From contig NZ_LAVA02000003.1 of the NCBI RefSeq assembly GCF_000974985.2, forward strand, positions 62,001 to 126,000: 64,000 bases of DNA, in the 5' to 3' direction. Shown here piece by piece: positions 40,778 to 49,437 of this stretch (its first letter is position 1; each line of letters opens with the position of its first letter). The notes under the pieces are model-generated. The model saw only the letters and a program-made list of their open reading frames with translations. It was not told the origin of the DNA and ran no database searches. The position numbers and the translations under genes are program-made. Origin of the DNA: Streptomyces mangrovisoli (GTDB taxonomy: Bacteria > Actinomycetota > Actinomycetes > Streptomycetales > Streptomycetaceae).

Positions 40778-41716
40778 TCAGTGGTGCCGCCTGTGCCGCC
40801 GTTGCCACAGCGTGCCGACGGCCAGGCTTCCCACCACCAGCACGATCCCCAGCACCGGCCACCTGCTGTCCGCGATCCGCGCGTCCGAGGCGAGCGCGCC
40901 GAGCACCAGTCCCGCCGCCAGCAGCAGCGAGGCGGCCGCGCGCACCAGCGCGGCGAGCCCGCCCGGCGCCAGCCGCCTGCGCGGCACGGGCACGGGGGCG
41001 TCGCCGAAGTAGTGGCGGACGGCGCGCTCCATCAGCCGCGTGGTGGCACGGTCGTACGACATCGCCATGTACGGCAGCCAGACCAGCGGCGCCACCAGGC
41101 CCACCAGCAGCACCGCGAGGAGCAGCAGCGCGCCCGCCGCCTGCGCCCACCATCTGCCGCGGCCCGGGGTGACGAGCCCGAGCAGCCGGGCCATGCGCAC
41201 GGTGACGTCCCACAGCGCGGGCAGCCTGCGGCGGCGGGGGGTGCCGGGTGCCGGGCGCGCACGGTGTGCGGCCAGCGCCTCGGCCGCCGTCCGCTCGTTG
41301 GGGTACACCCCTTGCAGCACCAGCAGTTCGGGCACCCGTTCCGGCGCGGCCGGGTCGCGGCCGTCCAGGGCGGCCAGTTCGAGCAGGGTGCGGGCCTGGC
41401 GCAGCAGCGCCGCGCAGAACGCCACCGGGATGAACACGAGGAACGGGCCGCCCACGAAGGCCCCTTCGGTGACGGTGGCCCGTCTGCCCCGCGTGATCAC
41501 CCGGGCCCGCCGGGCCTCGGCCCCGGTGTCGGGCAGCGCCCGCACACCGCGCCGGGCCGCCGGGCCCAGCCGCCGTACCGCGAACTCGGCGAGGTTCTCG
41601 GGCAGTCGGCCCGGGTCGGCGAGCGACTTTTGCAGCAGGGAGCCCGCGAGAGCGGAGTCCGCGGGGCCGGACTCCGGGGGGCCGGACTTCGCGGGGCCGG
41701 ACTCCGCGGCGGGCAC
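40778..41716 (-). CDS. Membrane protein of unknown function
   Basis: A 312-residue protein. The N-terminus is a short SGPAxSGPP repeat (residues 6-20), seen in the DNA as tandem GGGGCCGGACTCCGCG-like units near 41650-41705. Three or four helices follow (about 88-105, 190-217, 255-275, 285-302), with a basic loop and a TTRLMERAVRHYFGDAPVPVPRRRL segment. No family recognised. Its start ATG 41716 lies 14 bp after the lipoprotein gene's stop (41730), so the two form a likely operon. Confidence 0.72.
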   Translation of the reverse strand: MPAAESGPAKSGPPESGPADSALAGSLLQKSLADPGRLPENLAEFAVRRLGPAARRGVRALPDTGAEARRARVITRGRRATVTEGAFVGGPFLVFIPVAFCAALLRQARTLLELAALDGRDPAAPERVPELLVLQGVYPNERTAAEALAAHRARPAPGTPRRRRLPALWDVTVRMARLLGLVTPGRGRWWAQAAGALLLLAVLLVGLVAPLVWLPYMAMSYDRATTRLMERAVRHYFGDAPVPVPRRRLAPGGLAALVRAAASLLLAAGLVLGALASDARIADSRWPVLGIVLVVGSLAVGTLWQRRHRRHH

Positions 41717-41729
41717 GTCCGGCCACCGG

Positions 41730-42248
41730 TCAGTAGCGGACGGCCCGGCTCACCTCGGTCTTCACCGTGCCGGACAGGTTGTGCGTGCTGCGGGCGGTGG
41801 CGTCGGCGCTCGCGCCGGCCTTCACGTCGGACACGGTCAGCACCGACACGTCGATCAGCTTTCCGCCGGAGTCCTTGAAGTCCACCTGCACGGCGAAGGA
41901 CTTGGTCGAGTCCGCGGTGTTGTGGACGGTCACCTTGACGGTGGTCCGGCCGTCGGAGTCGGTGGTGGGCGAGCCGAGCGTCACATCGCTCTTGACGTCC
42001 GTGCCGTTCTTGATGTCGTCCAGCTTCCGGCCCGCCTCCGCGGTGGCGGACGCGAGCGCCGAACCGGCCTTCGCGGTCGCCGAGGCCACCGCCGAGGACG
42101 CCTGCGAGGCGAGCGAGGACGCGACCGACTTCGCGGCCGAGGCGGCCTTGCTGGCGGTGCTCGACGGGCTGTTGTCGTCCGAACAGCCCGTCAGCGCGGC
42201 GGCCACCGCCACCGCCAGTACGGCGCTCGTCGCCCAGCGTGCCGCCAT
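41730..42248 (-). CDS. Putative lipoprotein with FxLYD-like domain
   Basis: A 172-residue protein with a lipoprotein signal (lipobox LTGC at about residues 19-22), a long Ala/Ser/Lys-rich helical linker (about 28-80), and a beta-sandwich domain (KSDVTLGSPTTDSDGRTTVKVTVHNTADSTKSFAVQVDF) typical of FxLYD-like extracytoplasmic domains. It would sit on the outer face of the membrane. Its role is unknown. Linked in an operon with the membrane protein at 40778. Confidence 0.82.
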   Translation of the reverse strand: MAARWATSAVLAVAVAAALTGCSDDNSPSSTASKAASAAKSVASSLASQASSAVASATAKAGSALASATAEAGRKLDDIKNGTDVKSDVTLGSPTTDSDGRTTVKVTVHNTADSTKSFAVQVDFKDSGGKLIDVSVLTVSDVKAGASADATARSTHNLSGTVKTEVSRAVRY

Positions 42249-42361
42249 GTCGCCTCCCGTGTGCCCGCCCGGCCGCGTGGTCCGGCGCGATTCGCTCTCC
42301 AGTCAACGGGGGGACCGGACGGGCCGCACCTCGGAGGTCACCCGGGCGGGCGTGTGACGCA

Positions 42362-42400
42362 GGTCACATCGTACGCCTGTCACGTCCGGACAGGGCCGTC
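42362..42400 (+). promoter_or_regulatory. Candidate ECF41-type promoter region
   Basis: GGTCACA (42362-42368), TGTCACG (42378-42384), CGTC (42383-42386) and CGTC (42397-42400) lie 50-90 bp before the FAD oxidoreductase ATG. ECF41 promoters are described with a TGTCACA-like -35 and a CGTC -10. Spacings here (14 and 12 nt) are shorter than I recall for the class, so the match is tentative. Confidence 0.35.
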
Positions 42401-42450
42401 TGTCCCATGGTCGACAACCCACCGGCACCCCGACGACACCGGAGTTCGAC

Positions 42451-43737
42451 ATGACGCAGCACAGCGCGCAGACCCCGTCCACCTCACCCGGCGACGGCCC
42501 GGCCCGCGACCATCGGGTCGTCGTCCTCGGCGGCGGCTACACCGGCATGTTCGCCGCCATCCGGCTGGCCCGCCGCACCCGGCGCTCCAACGTCCGCATC
42601 ACCCTGGTCAACCCCTCGCCCCGGTTCACCGAACGGCTGCGCATGCACCAGGTCGCCGCGGGCCAGGAACTCGCCGACATCGCCGTCGCCGACCTGCTCG
42701 CCGGCACCGGCATCACCTTCGTGCAGGGCCGCGCCACCGCCCTCGACCCCGGCGCCCGCACCGTGACCGTCGCTCCCACCGGCGCCGACGGCGCCCCGGC
42801 CGACGGCACGCCGGTGACCCTCCCCTGGGACACCCTCGTCTACGCCCTCGGCAGCGCGGCCGACACGGGCCGCGTCCCCGGCGCCGCCGCCCACGCCTTC
42901 ACCCTGGACGGCATCCCGGCCGCGGCCCGCTTCTCCGCCCGGCTCGGCGAGGTCGCCGCGGCCGGGGGCACGGTCACCGTGTGCGGCGGCGGACTGACCG
43001 GCGTCGAGGCGGCCACCGAGATCGCCGAGGCCCATCCCGGCCTCGCCGTCACCCTGATCAGCGGCGAGGAGCCCGGCGCGCTGATGGGCGAGCGGGCCCG
43101 CGCCCACCTCGTCCGGGCGCTCGACCGGCTCGGCGTCACCGTGCGGTCCGGGGTCCGGGTCGCCCGGGTGCTGCCCGACGCCGTGGAACTCTCCTCCGGC
43201 GAGCGCGTCCGCTCGGACGCCTGCCTGTGGACGGCGGGCGTCCGGGTCGGGCCGCTGGCCGCCGACGCCGGGATCACGGTCGACGAGCGGGGACTGATCG
43301 TCGTCGACGCCACCCTGCGCTCGGTCTCCCACCCGCGGGTGCACGCCGTCGGCGACGCCGCCGCCGTCGAGCTGGCCTGGGGGCGGGTGCACGGCACCTG
43401 CCAGAGCGGGCTGCCCACCGCCCAGTACACGGCGGACACCGTCGCCCGCGCGCTGCGCGGCAAGAAGGTCAAGCCGTTCCGCTTCGGCTACATCCACCAG
43501 CCGGTGAGCCTCGGCCGGCACGACGCGGTCATCCAGTTCACCCACCCCGACGACACCCCCCGCCGCCTGTGGCTGCGCGGCCGCGCCGCCGTCCGCTACA
43601 AGGAGTTCGTCAGCGGCAGCCCCGTCCCGAGCATGCGGCTGAGCAGGCGGATGAACGTGACCGCGACCGTGTCCCGCGGCGGCCGACGGACCCGGACCCC
43701 CGCGGACCCGGCGCCCGCCCGCGTCTCCGCCGCCTGA
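42451..43737 (+). CDS. NAD(P)/FAD-dependent oxidoreductase (NDH-2-like)
   Basis: A 428-residue flavoprotein with two Rossmann motifs: FAD-binding VVVLGGGYTGMFAAIRLAR near residue 18 and NAD(P)-binding VTVCGGGLTGVEAATEIAE near residue 178. VGDAAAVELAWGRVHGTCQSGLPTAQYTADTVAR closes the FAD site. It is close to type II NADH dehydrogenases and carotenoid-type oxidoreductases; the electron acceptor is unknown. GGAG lies before ATG 42451. It lies just upstream of an ECF41 sigma factor. These sigma factors are typically encoded beside a carboxymuconolactone decarboxylase, oxidoreductase or epimerase gene that they control, so this is the probable target. Confidence 0.88.
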   Translation: MTQHSAQTPSTSPGDGPARDHRVVVLGGGYTGMFAAIRLARRTRRSNVRITLVNPSPRFTERLRMHQVAAGQELADIAVADLLAGTGITFVQGRATALDPGARTVTVAPTGADGAPADGTPVTLPWDTLVYALGSAADTGRVPGAAAHAFTLDGIPAAARFSARLGEVAAAGGTVTVCGGGLTGVEAATEIAEAHPGLAVTLISGEEPGALMGERARAHLVRALDRLGVTVRSGVRVARVLPDAVELSSGERVRSDACLWTAGVRVGPLAADAGITVDERGLIVVDATLRSVSHPRVHAVGDAAAVELAWGRVHGTCQSGLPTAQYTADTVARALRGKKVKPFRFGYIHQPVSLGRHDAVIQFTHPDDTPRRLWLRGRAAVRYKEFVSGSPVPSMRLSRRMNVTATVSRGGRRTRTPADPAPARVSAA

Positions 43738-43843
43738 ACGGGTGCCCGGCGCCCGCCCGCCCCGCGCGGCGGGACTCCCCCGCCATCCGGCGCGCGCTCC
43801 CGCCGTCTCGTACTCCCCCGTCTTTCCTGGCAGGTTGGTCCCC

Positions 43844-44722
43844 ATGCGGTACGAGCCGACCACGGACCAGAGCGACCCCTATCTCGCCCACCGGCGGCTG
43901 CTGTTCGCCACCGCCTACCGGATGCTCGGCAGCGTCGCGGACGCCGAGGACGTCCTCCAGGACACCTGGCTGACCTGGAGCTCGGCGGACCGCGACGCCG
44001 TACGGCACCCCAAGGCCTATCTGGTCCGCACGGTCACGAACCTCTCCCTCAACCGCCTCACCTCGGCCCGCGCCACCCGCGAGAGCTACGTCGGCCCGTG
44101 GCTGCCCGAGCCGCTGCTCACCTCGCCCGACGCGGCCCAGGAGGCCGAAGTGGCCGACAACGTCTCCACCGCGCTGCTCGTCGTGCTGGAGAGCCTCAGC
44201 CCCGTGGAGCGCGCCGTCTTCGTGCTGCGCGAGGTCTTCGGCTACTCCCACGCCGAGATCGCCGACGTCCTCGAACGCCCCGAGCCGTCCGTCCGGCAGA
44301 TCGCCCACCGCGCCCGCGAGCACGTCCGCGCCCGCCGCCCGCGCTACGACACCGACGACGACCGGCGCGCCCGCGTCACCGAGCGGTTCATCGCCGCCTG
44401 CTCCGGCGGCGACCTGAACGCCGTCATGGAACTGCTCGCCCCCGAGGTGACCTGCTGGTCCGACGGCGGCGGCAAGGTCACCGCCGCCCGCCGCCCGCTG
44501 TACGGCCCCGACCACGTGGCCCGCTGGATCCTCGGGGTGCTGGCGAAGCCGGTCTCGGCCGCGGTACGCCTGAGCCCGGCCGGCATCAACGGGGAGCTGG
44601 GCATCCTGTTCACGGCGGGCGACCTGCCGGTGGGCGCCCTCACCTACGACCTGGCGGACGGCCGCATCCGCAACCTCCGCTTCCAGGTCAACCCCGACAA
44701 GCTCGCGGGACTGCGGGGGTGA
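43844..44722 (+). CDS. ECF41 (SigJ-like) RNA polymerase sigma factor
   Basis: A 292-residue ECF sigma factor with sigma-2 (about 15-75), sigma-4 (about 110-160; VFGYSHAEIADVLERPEPSVRQIAHRAREHV) and a fused SnoaL-like C-terminal domain. Three ECF41 signatures are intact: WLPEP at 86-90, DGGGK at 207-211 and NPDKL at 283-287. In this group the C-terminal domain takes the place of an anti-sigma factor. ATG 43844 (MRYEPTTDQSD) is the start. The oxidoreductase upstream is the likely target. Confidence 0.93.
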   Translation: MRYEPTTDQSDPYLAHRRLLFATAYRMLGSVADAEDVLQDTWLTWSSADRDAVRHPKAYLVRTVTNLSLNRLTSARATRESYVGPWLPEPLLTSPDAAQEAEVADNVSTALLVVLESLSPVERAVFVLREVFGYSHAEIADVLERPEPSVRQIAHRAREHVRARRPRYDTDDDRRARVTERFIAACSGGDLNAVMELLAPEVTCWSDGGGKVTAARRPLYGPDHVARWILGVLAKPVSAAVRLSPAGINGELGILFTAGDLPVGALTYDLADGRIRNLRFQVNPDKLAGLRG

Positions 44723-44772
44723 CGCGCCGGTTCAGGGGTGTGGCGCCGGGGACCGCGGGTGAGAAGACCTCC

Positions 44773-45378
44773 ATGACGGACGACACCGACGTCACCCCCG
44801 CCCGGCTGGCCGCCCGCCACGGACTGCGCCCGCTGCCCGTCGAGGGCGGCCTGTACCGCCGTACCTGGGCGGGCCCGCCGGGACCGGACGGCCGCCCGGC
44901 CGGCTCCGCGATCATGATGCTGCTGACCTCGGAGGAGGGCGACTTCTCCGCCCTGCACCGCCTGGCCTCGGACGAGGTCTGGCACTTCTACCGGGGCGAC
45001 CCGCTGGAACTGCTCCTGCTCGACCCGGACGGATCCGACCGGGTGCTGCACCTCGGCGCGGGCGACCTCGTGCAGCTCGTGGTGGCCGCGGGCACCTGGA
45101 TGGGCGCGCGCGTGGCCCCGGGCGGCACCTGGTCGTTGTTCGGTACGACCATGGCGCCCGGCTTCGTCACCGCCGACTACGAGGGCGGCGACCCGGACGT
45201 CCTCGCCGCGCGCCACCCCGCCCAGGAGACCCGCATCAGGGCGCTGTGCCGGACGGAGGAGCCGACCAGGATGCCGGACGCCGTGGACCCCCCGGACGCC
45301 GTGGATCCCCCCGGACGACGGGCGACAAGAGACGGGCGACAAGAGGCGACAAGAGAGGAAGGGCCCTCATGGCGGTGA
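44773..45378 (+). CDS. Cupin domain protein (DUF985 family)
   Basis: A 201-residue protein. The DUF985 cupin (about 8-150) contains SAIMMLLTSEEGDFSALHRLASDEVWHFYRGDPLELLLLDPDG and the terminal GTTMAPGFVTADYEGGD typical of the family, which includes predicted sugar-epimerase-like folds. The last 40 residues are low-complexity and made from short tandem repeats (DAVDPP twice, then repeats in ATRDGRQEATREE). It lies 50 bp after the sigma factor and 3 bp before the SDR gene, so they may be one operon. ATG 44773 chosen from homology. Confidence 0.85.
   Translation: MTDDTDVTPARLAARHGLRPLPVEGGLYRRTWAGPPGPDGRPAGSAIMMLLTSEEGDFSALHRLASDEVWHFYRGDPLELLLLDPDGSDRVLHLGAGDLVQLVVAAGTWMGARVAPGGTWSLFGTTMAPGFVTADYEGGDPDVLAARHPAQETRIRALCRTEEPTRMPDAVDPPDAVDPPGRRATRDGRQEATREEGPSWR
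45274..45309. repeat. 18-bp tandem duplication in the cupin tail
   Basis: CCGGACGCCGTGGACCCC (45274-45291) is followed by a copy with one change (45292-45309). GCGACAAGAG-like units then recur at about 45322-45356 and GTGACGC three times at 45375-45395, so the junction with the SDR gene is a run of recent short duplications. Confidence 0.88.
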
Positions 45379-45381
45379 CGC

Positions 45382-46164
45382 GTGACGCGTGACGCCGGAC
45401 TGCCGGATCTCGGCGGACGGGTGGCGCTGGTGACCGGCGCGAGCGGAGGCATCGGGGCGGGCGTCGCGCGCCGGTTCGCGGCGGCCGGCGCGGCGGTGGT
45501 CGTGCACGGACACCGAAGGGCCGGGCGGGCGCGGGAGCTGGTGGGGGAGATCGAGGCCGGGGGCGGCCGGGCGCTCGCGGCCCGCGCGGACCTGACCCGC
45601 GAGGAGGAGTGCGAGCGGCTGGTCGCCGAGGCCGTCGCCTGGGGCGCCGGACGCCTGGACGCGCTCGTCCACTGCGCGGGCGTCCAGCCGGTCCGCGCGC
45701 TCGCCGACCTCACGGCCGCGGAGTGGCGTCAGGTCGCCGACGCCAACGTCACCAGTGCCTTCGCCTGCACCCAGGCCGCGGCGCGGGCCATGCGGGAGCG
45801 GGGCGCGGGCGGCTCGATCGTCCATGTCGCCTCGATCGAGGGGACCCGGCCCGCCCCGGGCCACGCCCACTACTGCGCCTCCAAGGCGGCCCTGCTGATG
45901 TTCGCCCGCTCGGCGGCGCTGGAGTACGGCCCCGACGGCATCCGCGTCAACACGGTCTCCCCCGGCCTGATCGACCGGCCCGGACTGGCGCGGGACTGGC
46001 CCGAGGGCGTGGACCGCTGGCGCGCGGCGGCCCCGCTCGGGCGGCTGGGCACACCGGAGGACATCGGCGACGCGTGCGTGTTCCTCGCGTCCGGGGCGGC
46101 GGCCTGGATCAGCGGCTCGGACCTGGTGGTGGACGGCGGGGTGAGCGCGCGGCCGACGTGGTGA
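45382..46164 (+). CDS. Short-chain dehydrogenase/reductase (SDR)
   Basis: A 260-residue classical SDR. The cofactor motif is VALVTGASGGIGAGVARRFA, NAG-like motif HCAG, catalytic Ser in VASIEG, Tyr and Lys in YCASK, and the C-terminal RLGTPEDIGDACVFLAS and ISGSDLVVDGG. Binding of NAD(P)H is sure, the substrate is not. GTG 45382 is the only in-frame start before the domain. It follows the cupin stop by 3 bp. Confidence 0.93.
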   Translation: MTRDAGLPDLGGRVALVTGASGGIGAGVARRFAAAGAAVVVHGHRRAGRARELVGEIEAGGGRALAARADLTREEECERLVAEAVAWGAGRLDALVHCAGVQPVRALADLTAAEWRQVADANVTSAFACTQAAARAMRERGAGGSIVHVASIEGTRPAPGHAHYCASKAALLMFARSAALEYGPDGIRVNTVSPGLIDRPGLARDWPEGVDRWRAAAPLGRLGTPEDIGDACVFLASGAAAWISGSDLVVDGGVSARPTW

Positions 46165-46192
46165 GCGGGGCGTTCACGGACACCTACACTGT

Positions 46193-46603
46193 GTGGGCTT
46201 CTATGCGGTGACTGTGACACGGGCGGGACGGGTGAGGGCTGTGGGGGAGAAGGCCGGTCGCGTGGACGACCCGTCCGCCGAGGTGCTGGCCCAGGCGGCC
46301 GCCGCGTTCGGACTGCTCGCCTCGTCGGCCCGGCTGCACCTGGTGTGGGCGCTCGCGCAGGGCGAGAGCGACGTCACCAACCTCGCCGAACGGGTCGGCG
46401 GCGCGCTGCCCGCGGTCAGCCAGCACCTGGCCAAGCTGAAGCTGGCCGGTCTGGTGCGCTCCCGCCGCGAGGGCCGCCGCCAGGTGTACTACGTCGACGA
46501 CGCCGACATCGTGACCGTGGTCCGGGTGATGATGGGTCAGCTGACGGCCCGTTCGGACCGGTCGGCCGCGCCGGTGCGCCGACTGCACGAAGCCGGTGGC
46601 TGA
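46193..46603 (+). CDS. ArsR-type transcriptional regulator of the P-type ATPase
   Basis: A winged-helix protein of up to 136 residues: LLASSARLHLVWALAQGESDVTNLAERVGGALPAVSQHLAKLKLAGLVRSRREGRRQVYYVDD. The alpha-3 Cys metal motif is missing (GESDVTNLAE replaces the Cys box), and the alpha-5 site is not obvious, so its ligand is unclear. It overlaps the ATPase gene by 8 bp (46596-46603) and probably controls it. The start is uncertain: in-frame GTG codons at 46193, 46208, 46214, 46232 and 46241 all precede the domain. TACACT at 46185-46190 may be the -10 box. Confidence 0.85.
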   Translation: MGFYAVTVTRAGRVRAVGEKAGRVDDPSAEVLAQAAAAFGLLASSARLHLVWALAQGESDVTNLAERVGGALPAVSQHLAKLKLAGLVRSRREGRRQVYYVDDADIVTVVRVMMGQLTARSDRSAAPVRRLHEAGG

Positions 46604-49346
46604 GCACACCGCGACCGTGCTCGAGGTGCTGCGCGGGCTGGACAGCGGACCACGCGGTCTCACCGAGGCCGAGGCCCTGGAACGGCTGGCGCGGTACGGA
46701 CCCAACACCCTCCCGGCCCACCGCACGCCCTCCTGGCCGCGGCTGTTCGCCCGCAGCCTGCGGGACCCGTTCACCGCGGTACTGGCCTGCCTCGGCCTGG
46801 TGTCGGCGCTGGTCCTCGCCTGGGGCACGACCGCCGTGATCCTGCTCCTCGTCGCCGTGAGCTGCGCGCTGCGCGCCGGCGGCGAACACCGGGCCGACCG
46901 TTCCCTGGCCGGGCTGCGCGCCCTGGTCGCCACCACCGCCACCGTGCTGCGGCGGCCGGCCGGGGAGGGCGGGGACGGCGGCTCCCGCGAGATCCCGGTG
47001 GACGAGCTGGTGCCGGGCGACGTGGTCCGGCTCGGTCCCGGTGACCTGGTCCCGGCCGACGTACGGCTGCTGCGCGCGAGCGGTCTGACGGTGCACCAGG
47101 CCGCGCTCACGGGCGAGTCGGCGCCCGTCCCGAAGTCGGCGGACCCCGCGGCCACCGGGTCCCACGTCGCCTCGGCGTCCCCCGCCTCCGCGTCCTTTGC
47201 CTCCTCCGCCTCGGCGTCCTCCGCGTCCCCGGCTTCCGCCTCCGCCTCCGCCTCCGCGTCCCCGGCCTCCGCCTCCGCGTCCCCGGCCTCCGCCTCCTCC
47301 GCTGCCGTCGCGGGCGTCTTCGGGCAGCCCCAGCTGTGCTTCCAGGGGAGCAGCGTCGCCTCCGGCAGCGCCACGGCCGTCGTGGTCGCGACCGGTGCCC
47401 GCACGCGCTTCGCCACGGGCCACGGCGCCGCCGCCGTACCGCGCGAGGCGAGCGCCTTCGACCGCTCCGTGCACGGCATCTCCTGGATCCTGATCCGGTT
47501 CATGCTGCTCACCCCGCCGCTGGTGCTCATGGCGGGCGCGGCGCTGCGCGGCCGGGGCGCGGAGACCCTGCCGTTCGCGGTCGCCGTGGCGGTCGGTCTC
47601 ACCCCGGAGATGCTGCCGGTCCTGGTCACCGTCTGCCTGGCGCGCGGGGCCACGCGGCTGGCCCGCGCCCACGACGTCGTCGTCAAGCGGCTGCCCGCGC
47701 TGCACGACGCCGGCGCCGTCGACGTGCTCTGCGTCGACAAGACCGGCACCCTCACCCAGGACCGCCCGGTCGTCGACCAGGCCCTCGGCCCGGACGGCCG
47801 CGCCGACGCGGACGTCCTGCACTGGGCCGCCGTAGGTTCCTGGTGGACCCTCCAGCTCGCCGACCTGCCCGTCGCCGACGCCCTCGACGAGGCGGTCCTC
47901 GACACCGCCGACGCCGACGGCCTCATGGCCTACGACGGTGTGGCGGCCCTCCCCTACGACCCGGTCCGGCGCCTGGCCACCGCCGTGGTCCGCACCCCCG
48001 GCCGGCTCGGCACGCACACCCTGATCGCGCGCGGCGACGTGGAGGCCGTACTGGAGCGGTGCGCGTTCGACGGCGATCCGGACGGGACGGGCGACGGCAG
48101 CGGCGACCCCCGCGCCCGGCTGCGCGCCCTCGCCGCCCGCGAGGCCGAGGCCGGTCTGCGCGTCCTCGCGGTCGCCACCGCGGAGCGCCCCGCCCGCCCC
48201 GGCCGCGGCCTCACCCCCGCCGACGAGCGCGGCCTGACCTTCCGCGGTCTGATCACCCTGCGGGACGCGCTCGCGCCGACCGCCGCGCGGGCGCTCGACG
48301 TCCTCGCCGGACACGGCGTGACCGTCAAGGTCCTCACCGGCGACCACCCCGGTACCGCCGCCCGCGCCTGCCGCGACCTGGGCGTCCCCGTCACCCCCGA
48401 GGCCGTGCTCACCGCCGACCGCCTCGACGGGCTCGACGACGCGGCGCTCGCGGACCTCGCCCGCCGTGCGACCGTCCTCGCCCGCTGCACCCCCGAGCAC
48501 AAGGCCCGCGTCGTGCGGGCGCTGCGCGGCGCCGGGCACACCGTCGGCTTTCTCGGCGACGGCGTCAACGACCTGCCCGCGCTGCGCGCCGCCGACGTCG
48601 GCATCGCGCCGCAGGGCGCCGCCGGGGTGGCCCGCGAGGCCGCCGACGTCGTACTCGCCGACAAGGACCTCACCGCGGTCGCCCGCACCGTGCGCACCGG
48701 TCGTCTCGCCGGCGGCAACATCGCCACCTATCTGCGGGTCACGCTCTCCTCCAACCTCGGCAACGTCATCGCGATGCTCTGCGCGGGCCTGCTGCTGCCG
48801 TTCCTGCCGATGCTCCCGGCGCAGGTGCTCGTCCAGAACCTGTGCTTCGACGCGGCCCAGCTCGCCTTCGCCGACGACCGCCCGCACCCCTCGGTGCTGC
48901 GCCGCCCTACCGTGCTGCGCCCGCGCGACCTGCTGCGCTTCATCGCCGGGTTCGGGGTGCTGAACGCCGTGGCCGACCTCGCCACCTTCGGCGTCCTCGC
49001 CTACGCCCTGCACGGCCGGGGGCTCGGGGACGACCAGGAGGTGTTCCACTCCGGCTGGTTCACGGAGAACCTGCTCACGCAGGCGCTGGTGATGACGCTG
49101 CTGCGGATCGGCCGCCGGCCGCTGCGGGGCGGCAGGCCGGGCCCGGTGGCGTGGGCCGCCGGTGCGCTCGCCGTGATCGGTCTGCTGCTGCCCGCGTCGC
49201 CGCTGGGGCCGCCGCTCGGCCTGACCGCCCTGCCGACGGTGTACTACCCGCTGCTCATCGGCGTCCTGGTGCTGTACGCGGTGGCCCTGCGCGCGGCCTC
49301 GGAGCGCCGCACCACGCCCTCCGGCCCGCGGCCCAAGCCCCTTTGA
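46596..49346 (+). CDS. MgtA-type (P3B) cation-transporting ATPase
   Basis: A 916-residue P-type ATPase. The actuator loop has TGES (172-175), the phosphorylation motif is DKTGTLT (Asp381), TGD is in VKVLTGDHPGTAA, the hinge is GDGVNDLPALRAADVG and the pore helix M4 contains GLTPEMLPVLVTVCLARGA as in bacterial Mg2+ ATPases; QNLCFDAAQLAF in M6 fits the same group. Magnesium uptake is the best guess, though control by an ArsR regulator leaves other divalent metals open. Residues 189-237 are an Ala/Ser/Pro low-complexity insert in the actuator domain not expected in MgtA. It is translationally coupled to the ArsR gene. Confidence 0.88.
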   Translation: MAEHTATVLEVLRGLDSGPRGLTEAEALERLARYGPNTLPAHRTPSWPRLFARSLRDPFTAVLACLGLVSALVLAWGTTAVILLLVAVSCALRAGGEHRADRSLAGLRALVATTATVLRRPAGEGGDGGSREIPVDELVPGDVVRLGPGDLVPADVRLLRASGLTVHQAALTGESAPVPKSADPAATGSHVASASPASASFASSASASSASPASASASASASPASASASPASASSAAVAGVFGQPQLCFQGSSVASGSATAVVVATGARTRFATGHGAAAVPREASAFDRSVHGISWILIRFMLLTPPLVLMAGAALRGRGAETLPFAVAVAVGLTPEMLPVLVTVCLARGATRLARAHDVVVKRLPALHDAGAVDVLCVDKTGTLTQDRPVVDQALGPDGRADADVLHWAAVGSWWTLQLADLPVADALDEAVLDTADADGLMAYDGVAALPYDPVRRLATAVVRTPGRLGTHTLIARGDVEAVLERCAFDGDPDGTGDGSGDPRARLRALAAREAEAGLRVLAVATAERPARPGRGLTPADERGLTFRGLITLRDALAPTAARALDVLAGHGVTVKVLTGDHPGTAARACRDLGVPVTPEAVLTADRLDGLDDAALADLARRATVLARCTPEHKARVVRALRGAGHTVGFLGDGVNDLPALRAADVGIAPQGAAGVAREAADVVLADKDLTAVARTVRTGRLAGGNIATYLRVTLSSNLGNVIAMLCAGLLLPFLPMLPAQVLVQNLCFDAAQLAFADDRPHPSVLRRPTVLRPRDLLRFIAGFGVLNAVADLATFGVLAYALHGRGLGDDQEVFHSGWFTENLLTQALVMTLLRIGRRPLRGGRPGPVAWAAGALAVIGLLLPASPLGPPLGLTALPTVYYPLLIGVLVLYAVALRAASERRTTPSGPRPKPL
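47160..47306 (+). repeat. Ala/Ser-coding microsatellite inside the ATPase gene
   Basis: Short in-frame repeats of GCCTCCGCCTCCGCGTCCCC type, with a 21-bp period in the second half. They encode SASPASASFASSASAS and similar. Copy-number change would add or remove 7-residue blocks without frameshift. Confidence 0.9.
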
Positions 49347-49437
49347 CCGACGCTGTGTTACAGCTGTGAGCCGAGCTCTGATGCAAGCCTTACCCTGCGT
49401 GGTGTAAAAGGGCTGCCAACAGGGGTCCCCCGAGTCC

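Noticed and set aside
42362..42386. GGTCACA...CGTC as a firm ECF41 promoter
   Set aside because: The spacing is shorter than remembered for the class, so it is listed only as a candidate.
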